A DNA stretch of 6,283 nucleotides from an uncultured Lachnobacterium sp. (GCA_900549895.1 URQG01000122.1:1-6283); one strand, 5' to 3'. Shown: positions 1-6,241, counted from the first letter of the stretch. Notes: a model not told the origin generated them from the letters alone. Made by a program: numbers and translations.

Positions 1-1131
1 CGGCTCGCGGAGCAGACGGCGAAGCGATGCCTTGAGTATCTTTTTGACGATCTTCTGCTCTCTTGCTGACAGATCAAGCTTTCGGTTTAAATACTCATAA
101 CTGTCCGAAACGATCTCATCACACTTCTGCTGCAGCGATTCGATCGTTGCATCCACTCCGGTCGCATTCAGCCACTCTTTCGTCTCCGCCAGCGCCTCGT
201 CGATCATCGACTGTCCCTGCTGTACCAAAGCCTCGCGTTCCTGATAATTGTGCTCCACGATACGGTCTAAAGAATCCAGATTCAACAGAAGTGCCGCATC
301 TGCGATCGCCGGATCCACGTCACGCGGCGAAGCAAGATCTAGGAAAGCCATCGACCGATCGATTTCCACACATTCCTCTTTCACAACAAGGTGCGGGGAT
401 GCGGTTGCCGACACAACGATATCACAATCCTTCATCTTTTCATATCGCTTCTCATAAGGCACGATCTCAATCCCCGGAAACTCTTCCAATAGTTCCCTAG
501 CATGTGCAAATGTCCGGCTGCACACAGTCACCGCCGCAATCTCATACTCATAGAGATAACGCAGAGCGAGTACAGCAGTCTTGCCGCTTCCGATCACAAG
601 CGCCTTCTTCCCTGCAATGCCAAACACATCCTTAAGCTGCTGGATTCCGACATAACTGACGGACAGCGGCTTCTCACTGATCCTAAGTTCCGTCTTCATC
701 TTCTTGGCACAGGTGACGGCCTCCCGGACCACTTTGTTGAGTTCCTTGCCGGTATGACCTAATGTCTGCGCGAGTTCAAACGCATCCTTTACTTGTCCTA
801 AGATCTGATCTTCGCCAAGCACCATAGACTCCAGCCCCGCTGCCACACGAAAGAGGTAGCATAAGGCCTCATCTCCGCTTCGACAGTCCAGATAAGAAGA
901 TGTCTCCATCGCAGGGAAAGTTTCTTCATATAATGTTCGAATCACATCTGCCGTCTCCGCCAAGAAGAACACCTCGCTGCGGTTACAGGTGGAAAGCACC
1001 ATACACTGCTCCACACCGCGATCGGAGGCTTTTTGCATAAAGTCGATCTTCTGGTTATCCGTAAACGATACTTTGTCGCGGACATCCTGATTCGCATTCT
1101 TGTAATTGATTCCTACGTATCCAAATTCCAT
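1..1131 (-). CDS. hemA: Glutamyl-tRNA reductase (3'-truncated by window edge)
   Basis: This enzyme reduces glutamyl-tRNA(Glu) to glutamate-1-semialdehyde with NADPH, the first step of C5-pathway tetrapyrrole synthesis in the cytoplasm. I translated 377 codons from the ATG at 1131 to the window edge without a stop. The N-terminal catalytic domain has the STCNRSE motif with the nucleophilic cysteine at residue 49. The conserved block GLESMVLGEDQILGQVK lies at about 99-115, and the NADPH-binding VIGSGKTAV segment at about 179-187. LDLASPRDVDP follows at about 264-274, then the helical dimerisation domain from about residue 295. The family is usually a little over 400 residues, so only the extreme C-terminus is missing. 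The start is bounded by an in-frame TAA about eight codons upstream. Its ribosome site is weak (TTAGGT just before the ATG) compared with its neighbours. It lies 62 nt after hemL with no visible terminator between, so it is probably the fourth gene of the same operon and makes the substrate of HemL. Confidence 0.95.
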   Translation of the reverse strand, partial: MEFGYVGINYKNANQDVRDKVSFTDNQKIDFMQKASDRGVEQCMVLSTCNRSEVFFLAETADVIRTLYEETFPAMETSSYLDCRSGDEALCYLFRVAAGLESMVLGEDQILGQVKDAFELAQTLGHTGKELNKVVREAVTCAKKMKTELRISEKPLSVSYVGIQQLKDVFGIAGKKALVIGSGKTAVLALRYLYEYEIAAVTVCSRTFAHARELLEEFPGIEIVPYEKRYEKMKDCDIVVSATASPHLVVKEECVEIDRSMAFLDLASPRDVDPAIADAALLLNLDSLDRIVEHNYQEREALVQQGQSMIDEALAETKEWLNATGVDATIESLQQKCDEIVSDSYEYLNRKLDLSAREQKIVKKILKASLRRLLREP

Positions 1132-1193
1132 TTTACCTAATGTAACGATTTATCCTTCATCTTAATTTGTCATTTTTCTTCATCCGATCATTG

Positions 1194-2465
1194 TTATGCA
1201 AAATATGCCCGCATCACATCGATCGTGCGCTCTAAGTCTTCCTCAGAATGTGCATCCGAGAGAAACATCGCCTCAAACTGAGACGGTGCCACATAGATGC
1301 CTCGGTCAAGCAGATATCCGAAGTAATCCGCATACTGCTTCGTATCGGCATGTGTCGCTGTCTCATAATCCGTGACGGCGTCGCCCGTAAAGAAAATGCT
1401 CATCAGCGAACCGATCTGGTTGACACGCACGCGATTCCCTGCTGCCACACGTACCGCGTCTGCAAGCTTCTTTGCGCGCGCCTCGAGCCGATCATAGATT
1501 CCGGTATCCTCGCGCAGAATGCGAAGCGTTGCAAGTCCCGCCGCTGTGGCGATCGGGTTGCCGGAAAGCGTGCCCGCCTGATAAACCGGTCCATCCGGCG
1601 AAACCATGCGCATGATATCCTCTCGTCCGCCGTATGCGCCAACCGGCATACCGCCACCGATGATCTTACCAAAGGTAGTCAGATCCGGTGTCACATGAAA
1701 ATACTGCTGCGCTCCGCCTAACGCCAGACGAAATCCGGTGATTACCTCATCGAAAATGAGCAGCGCACCATACTGCTTTGTGATCTCGCGCAGGAATGCA
1801 AGGAAACCGTCCTGCGGAAGTACCACACCCATATTGGCTGCCACGGGCTCCACGATGATTGCCGCGATTGAATCCGGATTTGCCTCAAAAAGCGCCCTCA
1901 CGCTCTCCTCGTTATTGTACTCCGCAACCAGTGTATTCTTCGTATAATCCGCCGGAACACCCGCACTGTCCGGAACGGATGTCGTTAAAGCAGCCGATCC
2001 GGCCTTCACCAGAAGTCCATCGGAATGTCCATGATAGCAGCCTCTGAATTTAATGATCTTGTCTCTTCGTGTGTAACCTCTCGCCACACGGATGGCACTC
2101 ATGGTCGCCTCGGTTCCGGAGCTCACAAGCCGGCTGACTTCCATAGATGGTACCAGTTCTGCAAGCAGCTCCGCCATCTCCACCTCACGCTCCGTTGGGG
2201 CACCGTAGGTCAGACCCTGATCGCACGCCTTTTTCACATCCGCTACAACGCGCGGATCAGCGTGTCCTAAGATGCCCGGACCCCAGGAACATACATAATC
2301 GATCATCTCGTTGCCGTCCACATCCGTGATGTGCGCGCCTTTGGCGCTCTGTATAAAACGTGGGGTGCGTCCTACCGCCTGATACGCGCGGACCGGACTG
2401 TTCACACCGCCCGGCAGGCGTTTTACGGCTCTATCGTATAATTTTTTTGAATTTGTATCTGACAT
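1194..2465 (-). CDS. hemL: Glutamate-1-semialdehyde 2,1-aminomutase
   Basis: This PLP enzyme converts glutamate-1-semialdehyde, made by the adjacent HemA, to 5-aminolevulinate. The protein is 423 residues, normal for the family. Class-III aminotransferase hallmarks are visible. SSGTEA (115-120) and GCYHGHSDG (142-150) bind the cofactor phosphate and substrate. The PLP-contacting aspartate lies in IFDEVITGFR (D239). The Schiff-base lysine is K267 in TTFGKIIGGGMPVGAYGG. AGTLSGNP lies at 297-304. I chose the ATG at 2465 (MSDTNSKKLYDRAVKRLPGG) because a GAGGAGGAG ribosome site sits just upstream and because family members begin close to this SxxLxxxAxxxxPGGVNSPVR block. A longer frame up to 2507 adds 14 residues that only read the end of hemB in another frame. 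One base separates the hemB stop from this start, so translation is probably coupled. Confidence 0.97.
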   Translation of the reverse strand: MSDTNSKKLYDRAVKRLPGGVNSPVRAYQAVGRTPRFIQSAKGAHITDVDGNEMIDYVCSWGPGILGHADPRVVADVKKACDQGLTYGAPTEREVEMAELLAELVPSMEVSRLVSSGTEATMSAIRVARGYTRRDKIIKFRGCYHGHSDGLLVKAGSAALTTSVPDSAGVPADYTKNTLVAEYNNEESVRALFEANPDSIAAIIVEPVAANMGVVLPQDGFLAFLREITKQYGALLIFDEVITGFRLALGGAQQYFHVTPDLTTFGKIIGGGMPVGAYGGREDIMRMVSPDGPVYQAGTLSGNPIATAAGLATLRILREDTGIYDRLEARAKKLADAVRVAAGNRVRVNQIGSLMSIFFTGDAVTDYETATHADTKQYADYFGYLLDRGIYVAPSQFEAMFLSDAHSEEDLERTIDVMRAYFA

Positions 2466-2466
2466 C

Positions 2467-3435
2467 TTACTCCTCCTCGCGCAGCCAGCGTGCCACATCC
2501 AGTGCATGATAGGTGATGATCATCTTCGCACCCGCACGCTTCATTCCGATCATATTCTCCATGACGATCTTCTTCTCGTCGATCCAGCCGTTTGCTGCGG
2601 CGGCCTTGACCATCGCATACTCACCACTGACATTGTACGCAACGATCGGCACATTGTAATTCTCATGAATGGCACGAATGATGTCCATATAAGCCATCGC
2701 CGGTTTTGCGATGATCAGATCTGCGCCCTCTGCAATATCTTCTTCCACTTCTCGCAGCGCTTCCTGTCCGTTTGCCGGATCCATCTGGTAGGTCTTTCGA
2801 TCGCCGAATCCCGGTGCGGAATGTGCCGCATCGCGGAACGGTCCATAGTAGCCGGATGCAAATTTTGCCGAATATGCCATAATCGGTGTGTAGGTAAAAC
2901 CGGCCTCATCCAAAGCCTTGCGGATCGCGCCGACACGCTTATCCATCATATCACTCGGTGCCACGATGTCCGCGCCTGCCTCTGCGTAGCTGACCGCAGA
3001 CTTGGCAAGTAACGGAAGCGTCTCGTCGTTTAAGATCACGCCGTCTTTGATCAGTCCACAGTGTCCGTGTGATGTGTACTCACACAGACATACATCCGCG
3101 ATCACGATCAGTTCCGGATAATCCTTCTTGATTCTTCGGATTGCCTCCTGCACGATTCCATGCTCATCATATGCGCCGCTTCCGACTTCATCCTTATGCG
3201 CCGGAATGCCGAAGATCAAGATGGCAGGAATCCCAGCCTCTTTCACGCGGTCAAGCTCCTCATTTATGCGGTCAAGCGAATACTGGCAGATGCCCGGCAT
3301 CGACTCGACCGGCTCCGCAAGATTCTCTCCCTCCATAACAAAAAGCGGATAGATCAGCTCATCCACCCTCACATGATTCTCCCTTACCATGTTGCGCAAC
3401 GCAACGGTTTGTCTTAATCTTCTTGTTCGATCCAT
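2467..3435 (-). CDS. hemB: Porphobilinogen synthase (5-aminolevulinate dehydratase)
   Basis: The enzyme condenses two 5-aminolevulinate molecules into porphobilinogen in the cytoplasm. The protein is 322 residues from the ATG at 3435, typical for the family. The zinc-site block DVCLCEYTSHGHC carries C116, C118 and C126, so this is a zinc-dependent form. The two active-site lysines are visible: K191 in MAYSAKFASGYYGPFRDAA and the Schiff-base K244 in IIAKPAMAYMD. The N-terminal MDRTRRLRQT...R and LIYPLFVMEG blocks are also typical. I prefer the 3435 start because an AAGGAA ribosome site lies five bases upstream and family homology begins there. A longer frame from 3483 would add 16 unrelated residues without a good ribosome site. 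It lies 59 nt after the precorrin-2 dehydrogenase gene and directly abuts hemL, and it uses the product of HemL. Confidence 0.97.
   Translation of the reverse strand: MDRTRRLRQTVALRNMVRENHVRVDELIYPLFVMEGENLAEPVESMPGICQYSLDRINEELDRVKEAGIPAILIFGIPAHKDEVGSGAYDEHGIVQEAIRRIKKDYPELIVIADVCLCEYTSHGHCGLIKDGVILNDETLPLLAKSAVSYAEAGADIVAPSDMMDKRVGAIRKALDEAGFTYTPIMAYSAKFASGYYGPFRDAAHSAPGFGDRKTYQMDPANGQEALREVEEDIAEGADLIIAKPAMAYMDIIRAIHENYNVPIVAYNVSGEYAMVKAAAANGWIDEKKIVMENMIGMKRAGAKMIITYHALDVARWLREEE
2470..2478 (-). promoter_or_regulatory. hemL ribosome binding site inside the hemB 3' end
   Basis: On the minus strand GAGGAGGAG encodes the last three glutamates of HemB and also forms a strong Shine-Dalgarno sequence. 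It is followed by TAAG and then the hemL ATG. It fixes the hemL start at 2465 and suggests that ribosomes finishing hemB re-initiate on hemL. Confidence 0.8.
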
Positions 3436-3440
3436 TTTAC

Positions 3441-3448
3441 TTCCTTCT
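3441..3448 (-). promoter_or_regulatory. hemB ribosome binding site
   Basis: The minus strand reads AGAAGGAA followed by GTAAA and the ATG at 3435. This supports the shorter hemB start over the in-frame ATG at 3483, which is preceded by AT-rich sequence without a GGAG-like core. Confidence 0.6.
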
Positions 3449-3494
3449 TTCTCTATTGCACAGACTTCCGTCTCATCTTTCATTATTTTGCATC

Positions 3495-4133
3495 TTATCT
3501 GGTATGTTCTGTTGCAATCTGCTCAAGAATCTCCTGCAATTCAGGCTCGGAAAGCTGCAATTCCTGTCCCGCTTCATTGCGCCTTAACAGTTTCTCAAGC
3601 ACCAGCCGGTATGCACGCTTTCTCTCGGTCTCCGTGGCAAGAGATACCTTCACCGTATCCCGGATGCTGCCCATGTACTCATTGATTTCTCCCAGCTCAT
3701 CCGTCAGCACATCCTGTATCTGTGCTTTCAGATACTGCGTCAGTACCGGGCTGTTACCCGCACTGGAAAAAGCGCCAACTACATTCTTTCTTTTCACATA
3801 AGCCGGAAAAATAAATGTACAATCTTCAGGCTGATCCACGGCATTTACAGGAATATGATACCGTTTCGCCGTCTCTGCCACTTTGTGATTGACATTTGCA
3901 TCATCCGTTGCCGCCACAACCAGTGCACATGCTTTTATGTCTTCTTCCGCATAATCCCGCTCGCAGATATCCACAGGCAGATTCCTGATTTCATCAGAGA
4001 TTTTCCTTGCGACCACAGTCACACGGGCATCAAAATCAAGCAGTACCAATACTTTACGCAGTGCAACTTTGCCTCCGCCTACAACAAGACACTTCCTGCC
4101 GCTTATATCCAGAAACATTGGAAAATATGCCAT
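3495..4133 (-). CDS. sirC: Precorrin-2 dehydrogenase (SirC / CysG N-terminal type)
   Basis: The likely reaction is NAD-dependent oxidation of precorrin-2 to sirohydrochlorin, the branch intermediate for siroheme and anaerobic cobalamin. The protein is 212 residues. It opens MAYFPMFLDISGRKCLVVGGGKVALRK in the manner of the family, with the dinucleotide-binding GGGKVA at 19-24. NAVDQPEDCTFIFPA at 97-111 contains D100, which matches the conserved catalytic aspartate of CysG and Met8p. SSAGNSPVL at 123-131 corresponds to the usual S-x-G-x-SP segment. A helical C-terminal part follows. The length fits the single-function SirC type, close to 200 residues, and there is no methyltransferase domain as in full CysG. 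Whether it also chelates iron or cobalt cannot be decided here. It is the first gene of the hem operon, so hemB, hemL and hemA are probably co-expressed with it for siroheme or B12 supply. The symbol is assigned by type; CysG-N and Met8-like labels are equivalent. Confidence 0.9.
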   Translation of the reverse strand: MAYFPMFLDISGRKCLVVGGGKVALRKVLVLLDFDARVTVVARKISDEIRNLPVDICERDYAEEDIKACALVVAATDDANVNHKVAETAKRYHIPVNAVDQPEDCTFIFPAYVKRKNVVGAFSSAGNSPVLTQYLKAQIQDVLTDELGEINEYMGSIRDTVKVSLATETERKRAYRLVLEKLLRRNEAGQELQLSEPELQEILEQIATEHTR

Positions 4134-4193
4134 ATTTCAATTCCTTTTTCCTTCGTTTTAATTCCTATCATAATTATCGGTATTCCGCATATT

Positions 4194-4222
4194 ATGATAT
4201 AATTCTCCGCTTCATTTTGCAA
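4194..4222 (-). promoter_or_regulatory. Candidate promoter of the hem/sirC operon
   Basis: On the minus strand TTGCAA (4217-4222) and TATCAT (4194-4199) are separated by 17 bases. This is a plausible but imperfect sigma-A promoter, with four of six matches in the -35 and five of six in the -10. It would start transcription about 55 nt before the sirC ATG. No cobalamin riboswitch could fit in such a leader. Confidence 0.4.
4195..4203 (+). promoter_or_regulatory. Extended -10 promoter of the small membrane-protein gene
   Basis: TGATATAAT is a perfect extended -10 (TGn plus TATAAT) facing the gene at 4273. No good -35 is present at the usual distance (TATCGG at 4175-4180), which extended -10 promoters tolerate. 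The predicted transcript leader is about 60 nt. It overlaps the -10 proposed for the opposite strand. Confidence 0.5.
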
Positions 4223-4260
4223 GTATATCTGATGGATTCATGGACATACTGTTTGTACAT

Positions 4261-4267
4261 AAAGGAG
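4261..4267 (+). promoter_or_regulatory. Ribosome binding site deciding the 4273 start
   Basis: AAAGGAG lies five bases before the ATG at 4273. The upstream in-frame ATG at 4240 has no comparable site, so the shorter protein is preferred. Confidence 0.7.
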
Positions 4268-4272
4268 ATGAA

Positions 4273-4692
4273 ATGAACTGGAAGAAATTTATGCTCTGCG
4301 GACTGACCGGCTGGTGCATGGAAATACTCTTTACATCCTTCGAAGCCTTCCTTCACGGAGATGCAAGACTCCTCGGCAAAACCTCCGTCTGGATGTTTCC
4401 CATTTACGGGATGGCAGCTTTCATCAGTCCGATCTATATAAAAATCAAACACTGGCCGATTCTGCTGCGTGGCTTTCTCTACGGTGCAGCCATCATGATT
4501 GGTGAATTTATCAGTGGCAGTATCTTACGCTTTTTTCACGTATGTCCATGGGATTACAGTGACAGTTTTTTTAATGTCAAAGGACTCGTGCGACTAGACT
4601 ATTATCCTCTTTGGGTGCTGGCAGGCCTTGCCTTCGAACGGCTTCTTTGTTGGCAAGGCAGTAAGATAAAAAAGGAGCAGATCAATCACTGA
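4273..4692 (+). CDS. Small four-helix membrane protein, CmpB / 'putative ABC transporter type IV' family-like
   Basis: The protein has 139 residues and about four predicted membrane helices: roughly 5-23, 38-56, 62-85 and 109-127. The short C-terminal tail is basic and polar. Conserved-looking features include GLTGWCMEILFTSF in helix 1, WMFPIYGMAAF in helix 2 and a GE pair (77-78) in helix 3. A WDYSDSFFNVKGLVRLDY block follows at about 93-110. The WDYS..FN.KG pattern with a preceding GE resembles the Firmicutes family annotated as putative ABC-transporter type IV (CmpB, PF06541). That family has no established function and usually no linked ATPase, and none is visible here. The gene stands alone, divergent from the hem operon and convergent with pyrI, so context gives no role. 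A terminator hairpin overlaps its last codons. Family assignment comes from recalled motifs, not a search. Confidence 0.75.
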   Translation: MNWKKFMLCGLTGWCMEILFTSFEAFLHGDARLLGKTSVWMFPIYGMAAFISPIYIKIKHWPILLRGFLYGAAIMIGEFISGSILRFFHVCPWDYSDSFFNVKGLVRLDYYPLWVLAGLAFERLLCWQGSKIKKEQINH

Positions 4693-4701
4693 TCAGCTCC
4701 T
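4668..4701. terminator. Probable bidirectional terminator between convergent genes
   Basis: AGGAGCAGATCA (4673-4684) pairs with TGATCAGCTCCT (4690-4701) around a five-base loop, giving a 12-bp stem with one mismatch. On the minus strand it is followed by a run of six U residues (4673 down to 4668), which gives a good intrinsic terminator about 10 nt after the pyrI stop. On the plus strand the following TCTTGTCTTTCTATTT tract is weaker. The stem includes the final codons and the TGA of the membrane-protein gene. Confidence 0.75.
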
Positions 4702-4710
4702 CTTGTCTTT

Positions 4711-5151
4711 CTATTTGCGACGATTCGGGTTTGTATATTTCTCCTCGCAATATTTACAACGGTATACTTCCTTCTCCTCATCGGTCAACAGGAAGATCTG
4801 GTCGAGTTCCTGCTCGATGGAAGTCACGCAACGTGGATTCTTACACTTGATCACGTTTTTGACCTGCTTCGGTAATTTCAATACCTTCTTATCAACGATC
4901 TTGTCACCCTTGATGACATTGACCGTGATATTGTGATCGATAAATCCGAGAATATCCAGATCCAGTGCCTCGATCGGACACTCCACCTTGATGATGTCCT
5001 TCTTGCCCATCTTGTTACTCTTGGCATTCTTGATGATCGCCACGGTACAGTCAAGCTTGTCCAGCTTGAGATCATGGTAGATCTGCAGGCTCATTCCGGC
5101 CTGAATATGGTCTAATACAAATCCCTCATGGATTCCACTGATATTTAACAT
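4711..5151 (-). CDS. pyrI: Aspartate carbamoyltransferase regulatory chain
   Basis: This is the regulatory subunit that binds nucleotide effectors and assembles with PyrB trimers into allosteric aspartate carbamoyltransferase. The protein is 146 residues, slightly shorter than the 153 of E. coli. The N-terminal allosteric domain has the GFVLDHIQAG segment with D14, matching the effector-binding aspartate of E. coli. K55 in KKDIIKVE matches the effector-binding lysine. The C-terminal zinc domain has all four ligands, C103, C108, C132 and C135 (CKNPRC and CKYC), which hold the contact to PyrB. It starts 10 nt after the pyrB stop with a ribosome site overlapping that stop, and it ends just before a terminator. 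Retained effector and zinc residues suggest a working regulated holoenzyme. Confidence 0.96.
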   Translation of the reverse strand: MLNISGIHEGFVLDHIQAGMSLQIYHDLKLDKLDCTVAIIKNAKSNKMGKKDIIKVECPIEALDLDILGFIDHNITVNVIKGDKIVDKKVLKLPKQVKNVIKCKNPRCVTSIEQELDQIFLLTDEEKEVYRCKYCEEKYTNPNRRK

Positions 5152-5157
5152 GCCACT

Positions 5158-5163
5158 CCTCCT
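5158..5163 (-). promoter_or_regulatory. pyrI ribosome binding site overlapping the pyrB stop
   Basis: AGGAGG lies six bases before the pyrI ATG, and its first two bases are the last two of the pyrB TAG stop. This arrangement favours translational coupling and balanced subunit synthesis. Confidence 0.8.
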
Positions 5164-6079
5164 ATACCGTAATTCCCAAAAGTGTCAGGATCAATGCCAT
5201 ACGCACATACACACCGTTCTGCACCTGCGTAAAGTAGGCAGCGCGCGGATCGTCATCCACCTCAACCGAAATCTCGTTGACACGTGGCAGCGGATGAAGC
5301 ACGATCATATCGTCCTTGGCAAGCTCCATCTTCTCCTTGGTCAGAATGTAGAAATCTTTCAGACGTACATAATCTTCTTCGTTAAAAAAGCGCTCTCTCT
5401 GCACTCTTGTCATGTACAGCACATCCAGCTGTCCCATCGCATCCTCAAGGCGCTCGACTTCCTCAAATTCCACATTGTTTGCCTTCAGCACGTCATCACG
5501 GATGTAATCCGGAATCTTTAATTCCTCCGGGGAGATCAGTACAAACTTCACATTGTCGTAGCGTATCAAAGCGTTGATCAGCGAGTGAACCGTACGTCCA
5601 AACTTTAAGTCTCCACACAGACCGATCGTCAGATTGCCCAGTCTTCCCTTAAGAGAACGAATGGTAAGTAAATCTGTTAATGTCTGGGTTGGATGCTGGT
5701 GTCCACCATCGCCGGCATTGATCACCGGAATACGGGACTTCTGTGATGCTACGAGTGCTGCACCTTCCTTTGGATGACGCATGGCGCATATATCTGCATA
5801 GCAGGAAATAACACGAATTGTGTCAGAAATGCTTTCGCCCTTCGAAGCTGATGATGAATCAGCACTGGCAAAACCTAAAACGGAACCTCCTAAATTCAGC
5901 ATCGCTGCCTCGAAACTTAATCGGGTTCTTGTACTCGGCTCATAAAAACAGGTTGCAAGTTTTTTACCGTCACATGCATGGGCGTATTTGTCTGGATTAT
6001 TCTTGATGTCGGTAGCCAGATTTAAAAGCTGGTCTAACTCCTCGACGGAAAGATCCAGAGGACTCATTAAATGTCGCAT
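5162..6079 (-). CDS. pyrB: Aspartate carbamoyltransferase catalytic chain
   Basis: The enzyme joins carbamoyl phosphate and aspartate to N-carbamoylaspartate, the committed step of pyrimidine synthesis. The protein is 305 residues, close to the 311 of E. coli. All main catalytic motifs are visible. The carbamoyl-phosphate loop is EPSTRTR (47-53). The mobile 80s loop SSSASKGES carries K80. R101 lies in MRHP, and HQHPTQ spans 127-132. GDLKFGRTVHS carries R162, TRVQRER carries R225 and Q227, and HPLPRVNEI spans 262-270. These correspond to E. coli K84, R105, H134, R167, R229 and Q231. The ATG at 6079 is preceded by AGGAGG with six bases of spacing. The gene is first of a two-gene pyrBI unit with its own promoter. 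Other pyrimidine genes are not adjacent. Confidence 0.98.
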   Translation of the reverse strand: MRHLMSPLDLSVEELDQLLNLATDIKNNPDKYAHACDGKKLATCFYEPSTRTRLSFEAAMLNLGGSVLGFASADSSSASKGESISDTIRVISCYADICAMRHPKEGAALVASQKSRIPVINAGDGGHQHPTQTLTDLLTIRSLKGRLGNLTIGLCGDLKFGRTVHSLINALIRYDNVKFVLISPEELKIPDYIRDDVLKANNVEFEEVERLEDAMGQLDVLYMTRVQRERFFNEEDYVRLKDFYILTKEKMELAKDDMIVLHPLPRVNEISVEVDDDPRAAYFTQVQNGVYVRMALILTLLGITV

Positions 6080-6085
6080 TTTGTT

Positions 6086-6091
6086 CCTCCT
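6086..6091 (-). promoter_or_regulatory. pyrB ribosome binding site
   Basis: The minus strand carries a consensus AGGAGG six bases before the ATG at 6079, confirming the start. Confidence 0.8.
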
Positions 6092-6109
6092 TTTTTACGC
6101 ATTTTTACT

Positions 6110-6138
6110 ATCATATAATAATTAAAAGCAGTTTTCAA
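6110..6138 (-). promoter_or_regulatory. pyrBI promoter
   Basis: On the minus strand TTGAAA (6133-6138), a 17-base spacer and TATGAT (6110-6115) form a good sigma-A promoter with one mismatch in each box. Transcription would start near 6103, giving a leader of about 24 nt. That is too short for a PyrR-binding attenuator or a leader-peptide attenuator, so any transcriptional control would have to act at or before initiation. Confidence 0.7.
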
Positions 6139-6140
6139 GA

Positions 6141-6159
6141 TAAAAAGCTTTGCTTTTTA
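6141..6159. repeat. Perfect 8-bp inverted repeat between divergent promoters
   Basis: TAAAAAGC (6141-6148), spacer TTT and GCTTTTTA (6152-6159) form a perfect inverted repeat. A further direct copy of AAAAGC lies at 6124-6129. The repeat lies upstream of the pyrB -35 and overlaps the candidate -35 of the rightward gene, outside both predicted transcripts. It could be an operator, but AT-rich intergenic DNA can produce such symmetry by chance. Confidence 0.45.
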
Positions 6160-6177
6160 CACTTTTTTCGATACAAT
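6150..6177 (+). promoter_or_regulatory. Candidate promoter of the truncated rightward gene
   Basis: TTGCTT (6150-6155) and TACAAT (6172-6177) are separated by 16 bases and would start transcription near 6184, before the ribosome site. A second -10-like TATACT at 6183-6188 would start transcription within the ribosome site and is less likely. Confidence 0.4.
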
Positions 6178-6209
6178 ATTTGTATACTATTTTAGGAGGA
6201 AATTTTACT

Positions 6210-6241
6210 ATGAGTGAACAAACAACCATGAACACCGAAGA
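6210..6241 (+). CDS. 5' fragment of an unidentified gene, cut by the contig end
   Basis: An ATG at 6210 follows AGGAGGA (6194-6200) with nine bases of spacing, so this is a real translation start. Only about ten or eleven residues, MSEQTTMNTE(D), are genomic before adapter sequence begins at 6242. The reading frame stays open to the window end, but the residues CLLYTSDAADD and beyond are translated adapter and not protein. The gene is divergent from pyrB. There is too little to name it. Confidence 0.7.

Noticed and set aside
63..762. Plus-strand open frames opposite hemA
   Set aside because: The minus strand encodes a continuous glutamyl-tRNA reductase with conserved motifs, and the plus-strand frames look like low-quality antisense sequence.
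1142..1193. Possible 8-residue leader peptide (MKKNDKLR) between hemL and hemA
   Set aside because: There is no ribosome site, no hairpin that it could control and no regulatory codon run. It is probably chance.
1248..1721. 157-residue plus-strand open frame opposite hemL
   Set aside because: It lies wholly antisense to hemL, its composition is rich in Cys/Arg/His as expected of a shadow frame, and it lacks a ribosome site.
1194..2507. Longer HemL with 14 extra N-terminal residues
   Set aside because: The extension overlaps the hemB C-terminus in another frame, is rich in Trp/Cys/Arg and unlike the family, and the strong ribosome site points to 2465.
2506..3012. 168-residue plus-strand open frame opposite hemB
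   Set aside because: It is antisense to an unmistakable hemB with intact catalytic motifs, has no ribosome site and has no recognisable family. It is a shadow of the codon pattern.
3436..3483. 16-residue N-terminal extension of HemB
   Set aside because: There is no ribosome site at 3483 and family homology begins at 3435, where an AAGGAA site is present.
4134..4272. Cobalamin riboswitch before the hem operon
   Set aside because: The region is only 139 bases, the predicted leader is about 55 nt, and no B12-box-like conserved element or large fold is visible.
6080..6140. PyrR attenuator in front of pyrB
   Set aside because: The leader is too short, and there is no terminator/antiterminator pair or PyrR anti-antiterminator motif between the promoter and the start codon.
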